From NCBI GenBank assembly GCA_030428945.1, contig JAUIEC010000004.1:1-64000 (forward strand): a stretch of DNA of 64,000 bases, read 5' to 3'. Each line of letters opens with the position of its first letter. Positions within the stretch are counted from its first letter, which is position 1. Both the position numbers and the translations under genes were made by a program. Source of the DNA: Phycisphaerae bacterium. Lineage in GTDB: Bacteria; Planctomycetota; Phycisphaerae; UBA1845; Fen-1342. Of this stretch, positions 41,326 to 52,245 are shown in pieces. Below the pieces are notes generated by a model, which saw nothing but the letters and a program-made list of their open reading frames with translations, made no database searches and was not told where the DNA came from.

Positions 41326-42638
41326 ATGCAATACAGATACTCCGACGTCCGCACGAGGATCTGGTCGCCGGCGATGGCGGGGGTGCTGATCGTGTAGGCG
41401 TCTTCGAGGTCGTTGACGCTGAGGATCTTGAACTCGGGGCCGGTGGCGAGGACCGTCGTCACGCCGTTCTCGTTCGTGATGTACCACTTGCCGTCGCCAA
41501 GGATCAGCGAGGAACTGTAGGTGCCCTGCGTGGTGCGCTCGGGGCCCCAGACGACTTCGCCGGTCTTCGCGTCGAGGCAACTGGCGAAGCCGCGGTCGTC
41601 GGCCATGTACATGTACTTGCCGTCGCTGACGACGCTTGGAACGTCGGGTCCCTTCTTGCCGTCGAACTTCCAGGCGAGGTGACTGGTCGTGACGTCGCCT
41701 TCGCCGCCGGCCTTGAGCGCGAGGATCGGGCGCTGGCGACTCGTGCAGTAGATCAGGCCATCCACGAACGTCGGCGTGCCGCAGATGCGGTAGTTGCCGC
41801 GCTTCTCCGGGTTCAGGCCGCCCGCACGCCAGCGTTCCTTGCCCGTCTTCGGATCGTGCCCGGTGACGTAGTCGGCGCCGCTGATGACGAGATCCTCGCG
41901 GCCGCCGTGCGCGACGATGATCGGCGTGGTGTACGCGTCGGGGCATTCGCGCTCGGCATCCGTCCTGCGGTCGACCTTCCAGGCCACCTTGCCGGTCGCG
42001 CCGTCGAACGCGACCAGGTACGAGCCGCCTTCGCCTCGCGCGCCGTGCAACACCGCAACGATCACGAGTCCGTCGTGGTAGAGCGGTGAGGCCGCGTAGC
42101 CCCAGCCCTGCCCGAACTTGCCGTAGTCTTCCTGCAGGTCGTGGTTCCAGACTTCGTTGCCCTCGTAGTCGAAGGCCGCGATCACGCCGGTGCCGGTCAG
42201 GGCCCAGACATGCCTGCCGTCGGTGACCGGCGAGGGCGAGGCCATGTTGTGCTTGCCGAAGAGCGTGTTGCCGCTGGTGATCGTCTTCTTCCAGAGAATC
42301 TTGCCACTCGCGCGATCGAGGCTGATCAGCAGCAGGTCCGGACCGCCCGGCGTCGACCGGCCGCCGCGCCATTTGCGGGTGACCTCGCCGCTGGCGCCGT
42401 CCTCGGCCGAGGGGCTGGTCAGGAAGATGCGGTTGCCGTGCACGATCGGGGTCGACCCGGCCCAGGCCGGAAGCTTCGTCCGCCAGGCGATGTTTTCGGT
42501 CGTGCTCCAGGTGGTCGGCAGGTTGCCGGACGGGCTGGCGCCGTTGAGAGTCGGGCCGCGCCACTGGGGCCAGTCGTCGCCGGCGGCCAGGCAGGGAGTG
42601 ACGAGCAGCAGGGCGGTCAGCAGGAAACGAGCGGGCAT
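41310..42638 (-). CDS. Exported PQQ-type beta-propeller protein
   Basis: 442 residues from ATG 42638, signal peptide MPARFLLTALLLVTPCLA. It opens with DDWPQWRGPTLNGASP, the usual planctomycete PQQ-propeller start, and continues in blades such as VWALTGTGVIAAFDYEGNEVW and VSDGKYMYMADDRGFASCLDAKTGEVVW. No catalytic motif is visible. It is related in style to 11814-13346, although the two are not close copies. The final codons (GAA GGG AGC TAG) merge with an octamer repeat. Confidence 0.85.
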   Translation of the reverse strand: MPARFLLTALLLVTPCLAAGDDWPQWRGPTLNGASPSGNLPTTWSTTENIAWRTKLPAWAGSTPIVHGNRIFLTSPSAEDGASGEVTRKWRGGRSTPGGPDLLLISLDRASGKILWKKTITSGNTLFGKHNMASPSPVTDGRHVWALTGTGVIAAFDYEGNEVWNHDLQEDYGKFGQGWGYAASPLYHDGLVIVAVLHGARGEGGSYLVAFDGATGKVAWKVDRRTDAERECPDAYTTPIIVAHGGREDLVISGADYVTGHDPKTGKERWRAGGLNPEKRGNYRICGTPTFVDGLIYCTSRQRPILALKAGGEGDVTTSHLAWKFDGKKGPDVPSVVSDGKYMYMADDRGFASCLDAKTGEVVWGPERTTQGTYSSSLILGDGKWYITNENGVTTVLATGPEFKILSVNDLEDAYTISTPAIAGDQILVRTSEYLYCIGEGS

Positions 42639-42827
42639 GGCATCAGGCTCCAGACGTTATCGGGGCTCGCGCGGAACGGACTGGCTGGCAGGATAACCGC
42701 CCGGGTGCCTTCCGTCGCGGGTCCGGCGGGGGCGGCCAAGTTTGCGCTGATCGCGGTGGCCGGGCGGTCCGAAGGAACAGGCAGCAGCTTTTTCGAAGAA
42801 CCTGTTCCGCGCTAAGGACGTGCCACG

Positions 42828-44276
<1,449 letters not shown>

Positions 44277-44546
44277 GGAGAGGGAACAGGGAACAGGGAA
44301 CAGGGAACAGGGGGGGCACGCGAACCCGTGTGCCACTGCGATCTTCGCAGTGCCTGTTCCGCGGCGGTCCGGCATTGCCTGCCTGAGAGTGATCTCCTGC
44401 CCGGGTGCCCTGTCTCTTTCCGGGGCGGGGACTGCCTGCTGTCTGTAACCAGGAAGAAGACACGGAAACCGCGCACAGGTGCACGCGAGCGCTGGCCCGC
44501 ACCCTGGTCACTTGCTTACTTGCTTACCTGCTTACTTGCTCACTAA
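44277..44546. repeat. Intergenic region with GGGAACA and CTTACYTG tandem tracts
   Basis: 270 bases between convergent genes. 44279-44307 holds four GGGAACA heptamers. 44506-44545 holds octamers of the form CTTACTTG/CTTACCTG. The middle has a small hairpin (CACTGCGA/TCGCAGTG near 44333-44355). No gene. Confidence 0.8.
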
Positions 44547-47384
44547 CTACGGATTCAGTCGTTCACGCCAGGTGTCGGCTTCTTCGAGTGCGCCCCACGC
44601 TTCGTAGAGCGCGACCAGGGCGCGGACGGTTTCGTTCGGGCGGACGTGGCCCTCTCCGTAGGCGTTCAGCAGGCCTTCGTGGGCCGCCAGCAGCAGCGGT
44701 TCGGCCTGATCGAAGCGTTCCATCCGGCGGAGCGTGTCACCGTAGGTCCGCCGTACTTCGAATCGGAACGGGTGTCCCGGTGGTGCGGCCGTGTCCGTCC
44801 GGACCAGCACGTCGGCCAGGATTTCGGCCGCCTCTTCGTACTCCTCGAGATCCAGCAGCAGCAGCGCGAGGTTATGCCGCCCGCGCAGCGTGCTGACGTG
44901 GTCCGGGCCGAAGGTGGCGGTGTCGGCCGCGACGACCTCCCGCAGGATCTCGACCGCTTCCTCGACTCGTTGCAGGTTGTAGAGCAGGCCGGCGTAGTTG
45001 CCGAGCAGTCGACGGGTGTTGGCGTGTTCGGATCCGTAGATGTGCCGGGCCAGGGCGATCGCTTCCGCAAAGGTCTCGCTCGCCTCATCGAAGCGCTCGA
45101 GTCGCCGCAGCGCGATCGCCAGGTTCGTGACCGCCTTGTAGGTCACCGGGTTGCGCGGACCGAACCGCTGGCGACTGGCGGCCACGGCCGTCTGCAGTTC
45201 CGCGTAGGCCTCCTCGTAGCGATGCTGGCCGAGCAGCAGGACACCCAGGTTGATGCGGGCCTGCAGCGTGTCGTGGTGTTCCGGTCCGAAGTTCTCTTCG
45301 CAGCGGGCCAGCAGGTCGCGGGTCTCGGCCTCGGCCCGTTCGAACTGCCCGATCTGCTCCCGGGCCCGGGCCAGGTTGGTCAGCGCGGTGACCGTGGCCG
45401 GTGCGTCGGGTCCGTACCGGGCGGTCCAGCGCTCGAAAACCTGCTCGAACAGTTCGATCGCGCCGGCGAAGTCGCCGGCTTCCGAGCGCAGCAGTCCGAG
45501 TCCGTTGAGGGCCTCGGTGACGGCCGGCGCGTCCTCGCCTTGGGTCGCCCGCAGTCGCGCGAGCGTGGCGGCGTGCTCGGCCTGGGCCTCGTCGAGTCGC
45601 TGCTGCCGGTAGAGCGTGCCGGCCAGGGCGTATCGGGCCGCCAGCGTCTCGGGGGCATCGGGCCCGAGCAGATCGGTTCGCCCGGCGATGACCTCACGAT
45701 GCAACTGCTCGGCCTCATCGTGGCGACCCTGCAGGTTGCGCAGTTCCGCCACGGTGGCCTGGATCGCGAGCGACTCGGCCGGGTCGTCTTCCAGCGACGC
45801 GCGCAGGGCCCGGGCCCGGTCGAGGTGCGACTCGGCTTCGGGCAGGGCGCTCAGGTTCATGTAGACGCGGCCGACGACGTGGTGCAGGGTCGCCCGGATG
45901 GTCGGCTGGTCGGCGAATTCCTGGTCGACCCGCACGGCCGCTTCGTCGAGCAGCACGCGCAGCAGGCCGCGATCGAAGTCGCGGGTGGCGGCCGGGTCGG
46001 CGTGTTCGAAGATGGTGACGAGGAACGCGCTGACGGTTGACGCTTCGGCGGCGGCGGCTTCGCTGGCGGCCTGGGCCTGCCGGACGGCCTGCAGGGCGGC
46101 GCGGGTGGCGCTTTCGGCGCGGGTCGCGCGGATTGCCTGCCAGGTGCTGATGACGGTGCCGGCCAGCAGCATCACGGCGGCGGCCGCGAGTCCGATGACC
46201 AGACCGCGGTGCCGGCGGGCGAACTTGCGAAGCTGGTACGTGGCGCTGGGCGGGCGGGCCATGATCGGCTGGTCGGCCAGGTAGCGGCGGACGTCGGCGG
46301 CCAGTTCGGCGGCCGAGGCGTAGCGCTGCTCGCGGTCCTGGGCGAGGGCCTTGTTGAAGATTAGGTCGAGGTCGCCGCGCAGGCTGGGTTCGACCTGTCC
46401 GAGGCGGCGGGGTTCGGAGTCGCGCAGCACGCGGATGGCTTCGGCGATGCTGCGCTGGCGGACGTCGGTCGGCAGGCGGCTGGTCAGCAGTTCGAAGCCG
46501 ATCACGCCGAGGGCGTAGACGTCGGAGCGGGTGTCGAGTTGCCGCGGGTCGCCGGCGATCTGCTCGGGGCTCATGTAGGGCAGTGTGCCGACCAGTTGGC
46601 CGACGTCGGTCTGCAGCGTGACGGCCTGCAGGTCGGAGTCGATCGCGCGGGCGACGCCGAAGTCGAGGATCTTCGGCTGGCCGTCGTCCTGCACCATGAT
46701 GTTGCCGGGTTTCAGGTCGCGATGGATCACGCCGTTCTGGTGGGCGTGGTGCACCGCGTCGCAGATCCGGGCGAACAGTTCGAGCCGCGCGCTGCGTGAC
46801 GCGTACGCGTCGCTGACGAACTCCAGCAGGCCGCGCCCGCGAATGAATTCCATCGCGAAGTACGGTTGAACGAGCGAACCGTGCGACGACGGCAGCGTGG
46901 TCTGCCCGGCCTGGAAGACCTGCGCGATGCCCGGATGCTGCAGGCGGGCGAGCACCTGGGCTTCGAACTCGAACCGCCGCAGCAGGGCGGCGCTGATCAG
47001 GCCGGGGCGGATCATCTTCAGCGCCACCGCCCGCCGCGGATTGTCCTGCTCGGCTTCATAAACCACGCCCATCCCGCCCGCGCCGATTTCACGCACGATG
47101 CGGTACGGACCGATCCGCTCGGGCAGCGTCCGCGGGGCCTGGTGCAGGTCATGCGGCAGGCGGGCCTCGGCCGACGAGTTGCGGTCCAGCAGGTCGGCGG
47201 CGGCCGGCACGTCGCGGATCGGCAGGTCACCGGTCAGGTCGTGCGCGAGCAGTTGCTCGACCTCGCTGCGCAGGTCGGGGTCGCGACGGGCCAGTTCGTC
47301 GAGGAACGCCGAGCGGGCGTCCGGTTCCAGGCCGGCCGCGGTCGCGAAGGCCTCCTTGATTTCGGCGTAGCGCTGCGGCGTCAC
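44547..47384 (-). CDS. Ser/Thr protein kinase with C-terminal TPR array
   Basis: 945 residues from GTG 47384; the opening to 47456 reads Arg/Pro-rich and overlaps the next gene. After a roughly 90-residue N-terminal region (AFLDELARRDPDLRSEVEQLL) the kinase domain runs about 93-370: IGAGGMGVVYEAEQ, AVALKMIRPG, HRDLKPGNIMVQDDG, DFGVA, GTLPYMSPEQ. A membrane helix follows (LVIGLAAAAVMLLAGTVIST). The extracytoplasmic or C-terminal half has at least ten TPR units of about 42 residues (ALNGLGLLRSEAGDFAGAIELFEQVFE). This PknB-plus-TPR layout is typical of planctomycetes. No sigma factor gene is adjacent. Confidence 0.93.
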   Translation of the reverse strand: MTPQRYAEIKEAFATAAGLEPDARSAFLDELARRDPDLRSEVEQLLAHDLTGDLPIRDVPAAADLLDRNSSAEARLPHDLHQAPRTLPERIGPYRIVREIGAGGMGVVYEAEQDNPRRAVALKMIRPGLISAALLRRFEFEAQVLARLQHPGIAQVFQAGQTTLPSSHGSLVQPYFAMEFIRGRGLLEFVSDAYASRSARLELFARICDAVHHAHQNGVIHRDLKPGNIMVQDDGQPKILDFGVARAIDSDLQAVTLQTDVGQLVGTLPYMSPEQIAGDPRQLDTRSDVYALGVIGFELLTSRLPTDVRQRSIAEAIRVLRDSEPRRLGQVEPSLRGDLDLIFNKALAQDREQRYASAAELAADVRRYLADQPIMARPPSATYQLRKFARRHRGLVIGLAAAAVMLLAGTVISTWQAIRATRAESATRAALQAVRQAQAASEAAAAEASTVSAFLVTIFEHADPAATRDFDRGLLRVLLDEAAVRVDQEFADQPTIRATLHHVVGRVYMNLSALPEAESHLDRARALRASLEDDPAESLAIQATVAELRNLQGRHDEAEQLHREVIAGRTDLLGPDAPETLAARYALAGTLYRQQRLDEAQAEHAATLARLRATQGEDAPAVTEALNGLGLLRSEAGDFAGAIELFEQVFERWTARYGPDAPATVTALTNLARAREQIGQFERAEAETRDLLARCEENFGPEHHDTLQARINLGVLLLGQHRYEEAYAELQTAVAASRQRFGPRNPVTYKAVTNLAIALRRLERFDEASETFAEAIALARHIYGSEHANTRRLLGNYAGLLYNLQRVEEAVEILREVVAADTATFGPDHVSTLRGRHNLALLLLDLEEYEEAAEILADVLVRTDTAAPPGHPFRFEVRRTYGDTLRRMERFDQAEPLLLAAHEGLLNAYGEGHVRPNETVRALVALYEAWGALEEADTWRERLNP

Positions 47385-47421
47385 GGGCGGGCCCCCCGGG
47401 TTGCGTCGTTCGGGCCGCGCA

Positions 47422-48378
47422 TCAGGTGGCCGCCTGCAGCGCGACGGCCAGGGCACTCTGATGCCCGCGATCGGCCAGGCCGCTCGGCGCCAGGCGGACC
47501 GCGGCGGCCGCGTGCGGAATCGCGTCGCGGGCCAGCACCGCGCGGGCCCGGTCGGCCAGCAGGTCGAAGTGAGCCGAGCCGATCGTGCCGAGCACGAACA
47601 GTTCCGGATTCAGCACGTCGGTGAGGATCGCCAGCAACTGGCCGAGTCGGTCGCCGACCTGCTGCACGACCCGGACCGCGGCGGGGTCGTGCTCCCGGGC
47701 GGCTGCGAAGACGCCGGCGGTGGTCAGCGGGGCCGTGTCGGCCAGCGCGGTCGTTTCGCCGATCTGCCGGCAGCGGAGGCGCTCGGCCTCGGCGACCTGC
47801 ACGATCCCGGGGCCGCTGAGGTAGCCTTCGGCGCTTCCGCGGCGGCCGAAGCCGACCGGGCCGTCCTCGCTGAGTCGCAGGTGTCCGATTTCGCCGGCGA
47901 GCGAGCGGCTGCCCTGGTAGACCTGTCCGTCCAGCAGCAGCCCGGCGCCCATGCCGGTGCTCATGGTCAGGTAGACCGCGTGCCGCACGTCACGGGCGGC
48001 CCCCCAGCGATGCTCGGCCAGCATGGTGGCGTCGGCGTCGTTCATCATGCCGATCGGGCAGGCGAGCTTTTCCGAGAGGAACGCGCGGAGCGGGAAGCCG
48101 TGCCAGCCCGGCATGTTGGGCGGATCGAGGAAGCATCCCTCGGCCACGGACACCGGGCCCGGGCAGGCCGCGCCGATCGCGGCCAGCGACGGATCACCCG
48201 CGGCGGTCCGCAGGCTGTCGAGATCGCGCAGGCAGTCGGCCAGCGTTTCGGCGGCGGGACGGTCGGCCTGCGCGGGGCGCTGCCGGTGCGCCAGCACGGT
48301 TCCGTCGGCCCGGCCCAGGCAGATGCCGATCTTGGTGCCGCCAATGTCGAGTCCGGCCAGGAGCATGTTCGCGCTCAT
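47422..48378 (-). CDS. ROK-family sugar kinase
   Basis: 318 residues. The ATP site is LAGLDIGGTKIGICLGRADG. Sugar-binding motifs are NMPGWHGFPLR, NDADATMLAEHRWGAA and YLTMSTGMGAGLLLDG. The CxCGxxGC zinc motif of many ROK kinases is changed to GRRGSAEGYLSG, so the structural zinc site is absent. Likely a glucokinase or N-acetylhexosamine kinase; the precise sugar is unclear. No helix-turn-helix domain, so not a NagC-type repressor. Same strand as the TPR kinase, 37 bases upstream of it. Confidence 0.85.
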   Translation of the reverse strand: MSANMLLAGLDIGGTKIGICLGRADGTVLAHRQRPAQADRPAAETLADCLRDLDSLRTAAGDPSLAAIGAACPGPVSVAEGCFLDPPNMPGWHGFPLRAFLSEKLACPIGMMNDADATMLAEHRWGAARDVRHAVYLTMSTGMGAGLLLDGQVYQGSRSLAGEIGHLRLSEDGPVGFGRRGSAEGYLSGPGIVQVAEAERLRCRQIGETTALADTAPLTTAGVFAAAREHDPAAVRVVQQVGDRLGQLLAILTDVLNPELFVLGTIGSAHFDLLADRARAVLARDAIPHAAAAVRLAPSGLADRGHQSALAVALQAAT

Positions 48379-48411
48379 CCTGTCTTTGCCCTGAGGATCG
48401 AGGGGTCGCCG

Positions 48412-49377
48412 TCAGATGCCGTCATCACCACCGTCACCGTCGTCCGAGCGTGGCGCGCGGACGCGGAGGGTCGGGTCGCCGATCGAGACCTGGTGCCCGG
48501 GGGCGACGCTGCGGGTCAGGAAGACCGAGCCGCCGACGACCGCGCCGTCTCCGATGACGGTCTGGCCGCCGAGGATGATCGCGTTGGCATAGATCGTCAC
48601 GTCGTTGCCGACGGTCGGGTGTCGCTTGTGTTCGCGAATGATGCGTCCGCGTTCGTCCTTCGGAAAGCTGAGGGCGCCGAGGGTGACGCCCTGGTAGATC
48701 TTGACGTTGTTGCCGATCTCGGCCGTTTCGCCGATCACCACGCCGGTGCCGTGGTCGATGCAGAAGTGGCTGCCGATCCGGGCGCCGGGGTGGATGTCGA
48801 TGCCGGTGGTCGCGTGGACATGCTCGGCCATCATGCGCGGCAGGAACGGCACGTCGGCCCGGTGCAGGGCGTGGGCGTAGCGATGCAGGGTGATCGCCAG
48901 CAGGCCGGGGTACGCCAGGATGATCTCCGACGCGCAGACCGCGGCCGGGTCGCCGTCGTAGTGGGCCTGGATGTCGGTGGCCAGCAGGCCGCGGATTTCG
49001 GGGATCCGGGCGATCAGATCGGTGGCGATCTGTTCGGCCTGGTGCGCGCAGGGTTCCTGTTCGTCGCCCACCGCCTGGCCGCAGCGTTCGCTGTCGTGGC
49101 ACAGGCAGTGGGTGATTTCGCGGCGGAGGGTCTCCCACAGTCGGGCGAGGACCTCGCCTACGTGGTAGGTGACGTTGTGGCTGGTCAGTCCGGCGCGACC
49201 GAAGTAACCTGGGTAGGTGACTTCGAGCAGTTGCCGCGAGAGGCCGGCGGTGATGTCGGGGCGCGGCAGGTAGGCGCGGTCGATGTAGTGCGTGGACGCA
49301 TCTTCCCCGTAGCTGCGCATGACCGCGTCAACAAGTTCCGGAAGCCGCGCGCCCAGTTGCTTCGGGACCACGAGCAT
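48412..49377 (-). CDS. cysE: Serine O-acetyltransferase
   Basis: 321 residues from ATG 49377, although AAGGAG sits only one base from it; GTG at 49371 is better spaced and may be the true start. The N-terminal helical domain leads into AYPGLLAITLHRYAHALH, then the left-handed beta-helix with GIDIHPGARIGSHFCIDHGTGVVIGETAEIG and NVKIYQGVTLGALS, the acetyl-CoA and serine site (His in DHGTG). The enzyme makes O-acetylserine for cysteine synthesis. It is of the longer EpsC/SAT-like type with an extended N-terminus. No cysteine synthase lies alongside. Confidence 0.9.
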   Translation of the reverse strand: MLVVPKQLGARLPELVDAVMRSYGEDASTHYIDRAYLPRPDITAGLSRQLLEVTYPGYFGRAGLTSHNVTYHVGEVLARLWETLRREITHCLCHDSERCGQAVGDEQEPCAHQAEQIATDLIARIPEIRGLLATDIQAHYDGDPAAVCASEIILAYPGLLAITLHRYAHALHRADVPFLPRMMAEHVHATTGIDIHPGARIGSHFCIDHGTGVVIGETAEIGNNVKIYQGVTLGALSFPKDERGRIIREHKRHPTVGNDVTIYANAIILGGQTVIGDGAVVGGSVFLTRSVAPGHQVSIGDPTLRVRAPRSDDGDGGDDGI

Positions 49378-49390
49378 ACTCCTTTGCGCC

Positions 49391-49641
49391 GTGAAAAGGT
49401 GAACGGGTGAAAGCGTGAAAGGGGGGCGCGGTTGGGGGCGGTCCTTCCTTGCCGCACCTTCACGCGTTCACCCGCCCGACGAGCGGGCCTGTCCCGGTGA
49501 CAGGCAACGGGCTTCCGTCTCTGAATCAGCCGGTCTCCGCTCCTGCCGGATCAAAGCCCGGACGGCGAAAGAGTGAAGGAGGGCGCGGCTGTTGGCGCCT
49601 CCTCCCCTTGCACTCCTTCACACCTTCACGTTTTCACCTCT
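49391..49641. repeat. Intergenic GTGAAARG octamer tracts in inverted arrangement
   Basis: 49391-49422 reads GTGAAAAG, GTGAACGG, GTGAAAGC, GTGAAAGG. The complement (CCTTCACG, CGTTCACC) follows at 49458-49475 and again at 49613-49640 (CTTCACAC, CTTCACGT, TTTCACCT). The opposed runs can pair as hairpins. No gene is seen here. Confidence 0.75.
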
Positions 49642-52245
49642 TCAGTCAGCGCCATAGGGGACGATGCGGCCGCGGGAGTCGCCGCATTCGACGCGGACCC
49701 GGTCGAGCCCGTAGATGCCGTTTCCGCGGATCGTGATCTGTCGCCGCGAGCGTTCCTCGAGGTCGGTCAGCAGGGCCCGCTTGCGGTTCTGCAGCAGGTC
49801 GGCCACCGCGCTCGAGACGGTGACGTCGATCGTGCGGATGTGCTCCTGGGTGGCGGCGAGCTGGATCGTCCGCATGACGTCGAGCGAGACCGACTCGGCG
49901 GTCTTGACCAGGCCGGTGCCGTTGCAGTGGTCGCAGTCCTGGTAGACGCTGCGCATCAGGCTGGCCCGCTGGCGCTGCCGGGTCAGTTCGATCAGGCCGA
50001 ACTGGCTGGTCCGCAGGACCTTGGCGCGTTCCTTGTGGGCCCGCAGGTTCCGCGAGAGGCGGCGTTCGATCTCACGCTTGTGCTTCTCCATCCGCATATC
50101 GATGAAGTCGCAGACCACCACGCCCCCGAGGTCACGCAGTCGCAACTGCCGCGGGATCTCGTCGGCCGCTTCCATGTTGATCTTGAAGGCGGTCGTTTCG
50201 GCGTCGGCCTCGGTGCGGAACTTGCCGCTGTTGACGTCGATCGCGACGAGGGCTTCGGTCTGGTCGATCACCAGCGATCCGCCGCTCGGCAGCGGAACCT
50301 GCCGGGCGTGCAGCCGGTCGAGTTCCTGCTCGATCCCGTACTTGTGGAAGATCGGTTCGCCGTTGGCGTAGATCTCGACGCTGTCGCGGGCCTTCGGACT
50401 GAAGATCGCCAGGAACTCGCGGGCTCGCTCGGCCACGTCCTCGTCATCGACGATGATCTTGTCGATGTCCGACGAGTACACGTCGCGGATCGTGCGGGTG
50501 ACCAGGTCCGACTCGCGATACAGTTCGGCCGGCGCCTTGGTCCGCTTGATTCGCTTCTCGACCGCCTGCCAGAGCCGCTGCAGGTACTTCAGGTCGGCCT
50601 GCAGTTCGCGCTTGGTCCGCTCCGAGGCGGCCGTGCGGGCGATGAAGCCGATGTCGTCCGGCAGTTCCAGTTCGTTCATCGCGTCGCGGAGCTTGTGGCG
50701 GACTTCCTCGTCCTCGATCTTCCGCGAGACCCCGACCCGCCGCATGCCGGGCAGCATGACCATGTAGCGGCCGGGCACGCTCAGGTAGGTCGTCAGCGTC
50801 GGGCCCTTCGTCCCGATGCCTTCCTTGGTGATCTGCACGAGCAGTTCCTGCCCGCGCCGCAGGCACTGCTGGATCGGCGGGCGGTTGCGGCGCGGCATCT
50901 TGCGGCCGACCGTTTCCGAGTGCCGCTCGCCGGCCGGGAAGTACTGCGGGTGCAGGTCCGAGACGTGCAGGAAGCCGTTCTTGCCGAGCCCGAAGTCGAT
51001 GAACGCGGCCTGGATGCTCGATTCGACGTTGGTGATGACACCCTTGTAGATGTTGCCGACGTGATTGCTGGCCGAGGCCCGTTCGAGGTAGATCTCCTCG
51101 AGCTTGCCGTTTTCGAGGATGCCGATCCGGCACTCCTCGCGCGGGGCCACGTTGATCACCATCTCCTTCTTGCGGACCGCCGGGGGCTCGGCGATCTCGA
51201 TCTCGGTCTCTTCCTCGGCGGCCGCCTCGCTGCCGCGTCGCCCGCGTCGCCCGCGGCGTCCGCGACGGCGCTTCTGCCGGCCGTCTTCGACCTCGTCCTC
51301 TTCCTCGTCGTCGTCGACTTCGCGCGCCTCGGGATCGGCCTCGGTCAGCGAGCCGACTTCCTCGCGCCAGTCGTCGTCCTCTTCCTCGTTGGTATGCGTC
51401 TCGACATTGCGCTCGCTGCGCCCGACGAGTTCGACTTCGGCCTGCGGGTCCGTCGGCGGCTCGACCCGGGCCTCGCCCGAACCGCGCCGGCGGCGTCGAC
51501 GGCGGCGGCCACCCGTGCGCTCGCCGCGTTCCTCCTCGGCCGCGGGGGCGTCTTCGGACGCTTCGGTGTCCGCGGCCGGCGGGGCCTGCGGCGCGTCCTC
51601 GCCATCGCGATGTTCGCCTCCGCGGCGACGGCGTCGGCGGCGTCGGCGTCGCGAGCGTTCGCCGCCTTCCTCCGCGTCGTGCTCGGCGGCGGGCTCGCGG
51701 CGGTTGCCCGGTTCGGGTGCGTCTTCCGGTTCCGGAGCGCTGTCGGCGACGGGCTCAGGATCGGGGGCCGGCGGCGGCGTGACGCTGCGCGGCTCGGGTT
51801 TCTCGGGGGCCGGCGGCGGGGCGGCGGCTTCCGCGGCCGGCTCGGCCGTGGTCGGTCGGGGCGGATTCGCGGACGGGAAGCGGATCACGATGCCGCCGTC
51901 GCTCTCGCGGACCTCGGCGGCCGACGAGCGCGTCGGCGCGTCGGCGGCCGGCGTTTCGGTGGCCGGGGTGTCGGCGGCCTTGGCGGCCCGGGTCGTTTTG
52001 CGCGTGCTGGCCTTGCGGGCGGTCTTGCGGGTGGCGGTGGCCTTGCGCGTGGTGGTCTTGGCGGCCTTCTTCGCGGTAGTCTTGGCGGCCTTGGTGGTCT
52101 TCCTGGCGGCGGTCTTCTTCCGCGTGGTGGTCTTGGTCTTGGCCGCGGAAGTCTTTTCGTCGCCCGCGGTCGCGTCCTCAGCCTTGGTGGTCCGCTTGGT
52201 CTTGCGGGCCGTCTTCTTCTTGGTGGTGGTTGCCTTCTTTGCCAA
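49642..52245 (-). CDS. Ribonuclease E/G with long basic and acidic N-terminal extension
   Basis: 867 residues from TTG 52245, with AAAGGAA upstream; the opening beyond it overlaps the DUF2344 gene and is not credible. About residues 1-100 are Lys/Thr/Ala repeats like histone H1 (KKATTTKKKTARKTKRTTKA). About 100-370 are Pro/Glu/Asp-rich with Arg clusters (RRRRRRRRRRGG). The catalytic half starts near 380: EMVINVAPREECRIGILENG, an S1 domain (NIYKGVITNVESSIQAAFIDFG), the DNase-I-like subdomain with DVNSGKF and CDFIDMR, and a zinc-link CDHCNGTG. It is the main endonuclease of mRNA decay and rRNA processing. In proteobacterial RNase E the disordered scaffold is C-terminal; here it is N-terminal. 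Confidence 0.92.
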   Translation of the reverse strand: MAKKATTTKKKTARKTKRTTKAEDATAGDEKTSAAKTKTTTRKKTAARKTTKAAKTTAKKAAKTTTRKATATRKTARKASTRKTTRAAKAADTPATETPAADAPTRSSAAEVRESDGGIVIRFPSANPPRPTTAEPAAEAAAPPPAPEKPEPRSVTPPPAPDPEPVADSAPEPEDAPEPGNRREPAAEHDAEEGGERSRRRRRRRRRRGGEHRDGEDAPQAPPAADTEASEDAPAAEEERGERTGGRRRRRRRRGSGEARVEPPTDPQAEVELVGRSERNVETHTNEEEDDDWREEVGSLTEADPEAREVDDDEEEDEVEDGRQKRRRGRRGRRGRRGSEAAAEEETEIEIAEPPAVRKKEMVINVAPREECRIGILENGKLEEIYLERASASNHVGNIYKGVITNVESSIQAAFIDFGLGKNGFLHVSDLHPQYFPAGERHSETVGRKMPRRNRPPIQQCLRRGQELLVQITKEGIGTKGPTLTTYLSVPGRYMVMLPGMRRVGVSRKIEDEEVRHKLRDAMNELELPDDIGFIARTAASERTKRELQADLKYLQRLWQAVEKRIKRTKAPAELYRESDLVTRTIRDVYSSDIDKIIVDDEDVAERAREFLAIFSPKARDSVEIYANGEPIFHKYGIEQELDRLHARQVPLPSGGSLVIDQTEALVAIDVNSGKFRTEADAETTAFKINMEAADEIPRQLRLRDLGGVVVCDFIDMRMEKHKREIERRLSRNLRAHKERAKVLRTSQFGLIELTRQRQRASLMRSVYQDCDHCNGTGLVKTAESVSLDVMRTIQLAATQEHIRTIDVTVSSAVADLLQNRKRALLTDLEERSRRQITIRGNGIYGLDRVRVECGDSRGRIVPYGAD

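Noticed and set aside
47422..48378. NagC-type transcriptional repressor
   Set aside because: The ROK domain is complete from the first residues and there is no N-terminal helix-turn-helix, so a kinase is more likely.
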